Origin: Rapana venosa
Lineage: Eukaryota > Mollusca > Gastropoda > Neogastropoda > Muricidae
Assembly (NCBI GenBank): GCA_028751875.1
Contig: CM054143.1
Span: forward strand, 65,639,075-65,703,074
Length of the DNA: 64,000 nt
Reading direction: 5' to 3'
Shown: in pieces, positions 55,126 to 60,467 of the stretch
How the letters are laid out: the number at the start of each line of letters is the position of its first letter
Numbering within the stretch: the first letter of the stretch is position 1
Translations under genes and position numbers: made by a program
Notes under the pieces: generated by a model
What the model saw: only the letters and a program-made list of their open reading frames with translations
Databases searched by the model: none
What the model was told of the DNA's origin: nothing

Positions 55126-56848
55126 TGCGTGCGTGTGCGTGCGTAGTGCGCGCGCATGGATTTCTCATTATGTTTAAGGAGAGTTGCATGCCTGTAAATG
55201 ATTGAGTGCAAGCGCTTCGATTTGTTTGTTTTTTACAAGATTCAGCGCTATATAAATTCCATATATTATTATTATTATTATTAAGTGAGGTGTAGACAAC
55301 TTCGTTTCTCTGGGATTAGCTTTTGACTTTGAAAGACAGTTATGTTAGTAACTTGCTGTAGTGCAAGTAAATATGTCATTTATTGATTTGAAGCAGAGGC
55401 ATTCTACCCACTACGGTGTAGCTTTCCAAAATGTTACCTTTGGTGTAGGTGTGTGTATAGGTGTGTGTGTGTGTAGGTGTGTGTGTGTAGGTTGTGTGTG
55501 TAGGGGTGTGTGTGTAGGTGTGTGGTGCAGTGTGGTGTGGCGTGGCATGGTGTTGTGTGTGTATGTTGTGTTGTGTGTGTGTGGTGTGTGTGTGTGTTGT
55601 GGGGTGTGGTGTGGTGTGGCATGGCGTGGTGTTGTGTGTGTTGTGTTGTGTTGTGTGTGTGCGTGCCGTGGTATGGTGTGGTGTGGTGTTATGTTGTGTG
55701 TATGTTGTGTTATGTGTGTGTGTGTGTGTGTGTACTGACCTCCTGGTTGTTGTGACTGTGTTCACTCTGGTAGGTCAGCAGCTGGTTCTCAAAGCTGCCC
55801 GCCCTCTCCTCGTTCTGTAGAGACTGCACACACACACCACACCCACACCACACACAGCACACACACACCACACACCCACACCATACACCCACCACACACA
55901 CACACACCACACCATACACCCACCACACACACACCCACACACAGCACACACAGCACACACGTCCACACACCACACACACGTCCACACACACAGAGACTTT
56001 TGTGCTAGTTTTGTCTTGCTCCTTTGTTGATTTGACGAATCACACAAAGTATAATATACAAATGCATACACACATGATTTTTCCTATTGGCTTCACTTAG
56101 TTCACTTGTTTGTGTGTCACACACTGTTTACACTCACAAACTCAAGAACATGTAAACAAACAAGCATGTACACACTCACACACACAAAACACACACAGAA
56201 GCACCACCCCCCCATCCACACAAACTCATATATGCACATGTTTTCACACACACACACAATTTTTCAACCTTTAAAGAGGGAATGTTGAAAGCTGCACCTC
56301 CATCAGTGCTATTTAGAAGAGATCCATTGGTATAGATTTTAAGATGTGAAGGGTAGCTATTTATTATGTGCTCCTTCACATGGATACTGAGAATGTTACT
56401 CCCTTTTTCTTTTTTACAGGTAGAATGATCAGTATCAAAAGAAGCTCTCTGAAGTTCCCATGGAGGACTAGGAGATAAATGAGGTGTGGACAATTTCGTT
56501 TCTCTGGGATTAGCTTTTGACTTTGAAAGACAGTTGTGTTAGTAACTTGCTATAGCGCAAGTAAATATGTCATTTATTGATTTGAAGCAGAGGCATTCTA
56601 CCCACTACGGTGTAGCTTTCCAAAATGTTACCTTTCTTTCAGTGTTCTTTTGGCCTGGAATACATGACGTGTATCTTTAGATCTGGTGCAGTTTAATTAC
56701 TTATACAGTTATTCATAAGGCGAATTCATTTCTTTCACTGTATTATGGTTACAGTACTTAGACAGTTTCTTACCCTTTTGTTCCCCTGAAATGTTTGCCT
56801 TTTTGTGTCTAATGTCACATCATGTGACTAGAGGTTAACTTGAAGAAC

Positions 56849-56883
<35 letters not shown>

Positions 56884-57214
56884 CCCCTCACCTGCTGCTG
56901 GGAGTCCTCAAGCATCACCTTCAGGCTGGTGATCTCCACCTCGCAGTCGTTGATGCGCGCGTTGGCGGCCGACAGCTCGTTCTGATTGGCCGAAAGCTCC
57001 TGCGTCAGTTGTTCAATCAGATCCTCGCACTTGGCCACCTGGCCCTGGGAGTCGCGGTGCGCCGTGTCCAGCGTCTCCACCTCCGTGCGCAGTCGCTCCA
57101 CGCGCTGCTCCTTCTCCAGCTCCTGCACAGCGTCAGAGAGTAAAGTGTGTGTGTGTGTGTGTGCGTGTGCGTGTGTGTTCCTTCTCCAGCTCCTGCACAG
57201 CGTCAGAGGTCAGT

Positions 57215-57246
<32 letters not shown>

Positions 57247-57340
57247 TCCTTCTCCAGCTCCTGCACAGCGTTAGAGGTCAGTGTGTGTGTGAGTGTGTGT
57301 GTTCCTTCTCCAGCTCCTGCACAGCATCAGAGAGCAAGGT

Positions 57341-57389
<49 letters not shown>

Positions 57390-57693
57390 AGTGTGAGTGA
57401 GTGTGTGTGTGTGTGAGTGTGTGTGTGTGTGTGTGTGTGTTCCTTCTCCAGCTCCTGCACAGCATTAGAGAGCAAGGTCAGTGTGTGTGTGTGTGTGTGT
57501 GTGTGAGTGTGAGTGAGTGTGTGTGTGTGTGAGTGTGTGTGTGTGTGTGTGTGTTCCTTCTCCAGCTCCTGCACAGCGTAGAGGAAAGGTCAGTGTGTGG
57601 TGTGTGTGTGTGGTGTGTGTGTGAGTGTGTGTGTTGTTGGGTGTGTGAGTGTGTGTGTTCTTCTCCAGCTCTGCACAGCGTTAGGAGCAAGGT

Positions 57694-57726
<33 letters not shown>

Positions 57727-58487
57727 GTGTTGGTGTGTGTGTGTTGTGTGTGGTGTGTGTGTGTGTTGTGTGTGTGTGTGAGTGTGTGTGTGTCTTAGTC
57801 TGAGTGTGGGTGTGTGTGTGTGTGAGTGTGGTGGTTGTGTGATGGTGTGGTGTGTGTGTGTGTGTGTGTGTCTTTGCTTGGGTGAGAGTAGTGTGTGTGT
57901 GGTGTGTGGTGTGTGTGTGAGTGAGTGTGTGTTGTGGGAGTGTGTGTGTGTGTGTGTTGTGAGGTGTGTGTGTGTGTGTTGTGTTGTGTGAGGTGTGTGG
58001 TGTGTGTGTGTGTAGTGAGTGTGGTGTGTGTGGTTGTGTGATGTGTGTGTGTGGTGTGTGTTGTGTGTGAGTGTGTGTGTGGGGGTGAGTGTGTGTGTGT
58101 GTGTGTGGGGTGGGTGTGTGTGTGTGTGGTGTGAGTGTGAGTGTGTGTTGTTGTGTGAGTGGTGTGTGGTAGGTGTGGTGTGGTTTTGTTGTGTGAGTGT
58201 GGTGTGTGTGTGTGGTGTGATGTGTGTGTGTGTGTTGTGTGTGTGAGTGTGTGTGTGTGTGTGTGGGTGTGAGTGTTGTGTGTGTGTGAGTGTGTGGTGT
58301 GTGTGGTGTGTGTGTAGTGTGTGTGTTGTGTGGTGTGTTGTGTGTGTGGTGTGTGTGTGTGGTGTGTTGTAAGTGTGTGGTGTGTTGGTGTGTGTGTGTG
58401 TGTGAGTGTGTGTGTGTGTGTGTGTAGTGTGTGGTGTAGGAGTGTGTGTGTGGTGGTGTGTGGTGTGGAGTGTGTGTGTGTGTGTGT

Positions 58488-58526
<39 letters not shown>

Positions 58527-60398
58527 TGTGTGTGTGTGTGTGTGTTTGTGTGTGTGAGGCTGCCACTGCAGAAATCTTGACCACACAAGACTACACAGAG
58601 CAGACCCCAAGAGATACTGGCCACCCTTCTCCTTATTCTGTACATGTGACACACAGCTGTTGCTGGTAAAGATGTTTGGTGATCTCTTTTCAAATACTTG
58701 CCTAGTACATTTACACAAAAACAGATTTGAAGGCAATTTTGAACAGAAATCATGAATACCTTGGAATTTTTTTTATAAACAAATCTAATGTTCAAGACAG
58801 AAAGTGTGGAGATATGCCCAGAGCCAAAATGGACTTCATGCACAATATTGCACGACCCATCCAGTAAACCCTGGAGTACAAAAGGAGAATCTTCTTCTTC
58901 CTTTTTTGTCATGTTTCTCCCAGGGGAGGTTTGACATTGATGAGCCTTCTCCATCTCTCTCTGTTTTGAGCATCCTCCTTATTTATGCCCCTTTCTCTAA
59001 GATCATCTGCAATACAGGCAGCCCAGGTTTATGAAGAAAAAAAAAGGAAAAAGGAGAAAACGAAGGAGAATAAGAAAAATGAAAAGGAGGAGGAGAGGCA
59101 GAAGAAAGAGAAGAAGAAGAGGAAGAGGAAGAAGAAGAAGAGGTAGAAGAAGAGAGAAGAAAAAGAGAAGAAGAAGAAGAAGAAGAAGAAGAGAGTAGAA
59201 GAAGAAGAAGAAGAAGAAGAAGAAGAAGAAGAAGAAGAGGTAGAAGAAGAAGAAAAGGAAGAAGAAGAAGAAGAAGAAGAAGAAGAAAGCACATGTGAAT
59301 AAAAAGATGGAAAAAAAAGGTAAAAAAAGAAGCCAGAGAAAACCTATTCCCCTCACTACAATTCCCACCACCCCCACTTCACAACAACTTCCTCCCCACT
59401 CCCCTACAAAAAAAAAAAGGGAAAAAAAAGAAGCCAAAGAAACCCTATTCCCCTCACTACAATTTCCCCTCACTACAACTCCCCCCCCTTCCTCCTTACC
59501 CTGGCGCGGGAGTCGTGGAGCTGGTCCTGCAGGGTGTTGAGGGAGGCCTCTAGGTGCTGCAGCTGCTGGTTGTGCTGCTCGTACTTGTGCTTGTAGGTGC
59601 TGACGTTGGCCTGCAGACGCTCCGCCTCCTCCCTGGCCGTCTCCAGCTGCCCCTCCAGGGCCAGGGCCTGCTGCTGGGACTCTGACAGCAGGGCCTCTGT
59701 CTCCCTCAGGCTCTCGCCCAGCCGGCTGATCTGTACCATGCACAGAAAAGTCGCCTGAGTCTTTGGCAAGTCAAGTCACACATCGCGTGCGTGCCTGTGT
59801 ATAAGCATAAATTTGAGAATGCTGATATTTTGTGGAAGATTGCGAGTGTAAATGACTTGAATGCAAGTGCTTCGATTTGTTTGCTGTACAAGATTCAGCG
59901 CTATATAAATACCATACATTATTATTATTATTATCATTATAAAAGATGCTGGGTGAGGTTTTAGTGAAAATAGCATGTTGTGAATGCCCGTTCCTCTTAT
60001 GCTTTCCTTGTGGCGACAGAAAAAGCTTGTTACATACAACTCCAACTATCCCTATGGAAAAACAACAGAAGAAAGCAACCGTTTGTGTAGTGGTCAAAAC
60101 AATTTGTGAACCAGTAGGCTTGACTGCCAATCATTGAAAGTACAGTTCAAGAATTCTCAATATAACAAACAGTTGGGTGCTGGAACAGCAGGAAAAAGGT
60201 AATTCATTGAAACAGGAGGGAGAGGTGGTATAATAATAATAAATAATAAATGGAATTTATATAGCGCTATATCTTGCAGAGACAAATCAAATCACTTAGA
60301 GAGTGAGAGAGAGAGCGACAGACAGAGAAATAGACATAGACAGAGAGAGACAGACAGACATAGAGGGAGAGAGACTAAGAGAGAGAGTGTGTGTGTGT

Positions 60399-60467
<69 letters not shown>

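Larger units (their letters stand above)
52460..56635. repeat. Tandem segmental duplication carrying exon 4
   Basis: Copy A is about 52460-53770 continuing at 55283-55441. Copy B is about 55442-56635. Both run from GT-rich sequence through the exon, the CA array, 'gagacttttgtgYtagtttt', 'aagcagaggcattctaccca' and 'aaaatgttaccttt'. Copy A is interrupted by a LINE; copy B is not. Confidence 0.88.

Noticed and set aside
57478..58954. His/Thr-rich frame of 454 codons
   Set aside because: CA/GT microsatellite read in frame; the same applies to Cys/Val frames on the other strand and to similar frames at 52.2-53.4 kb.
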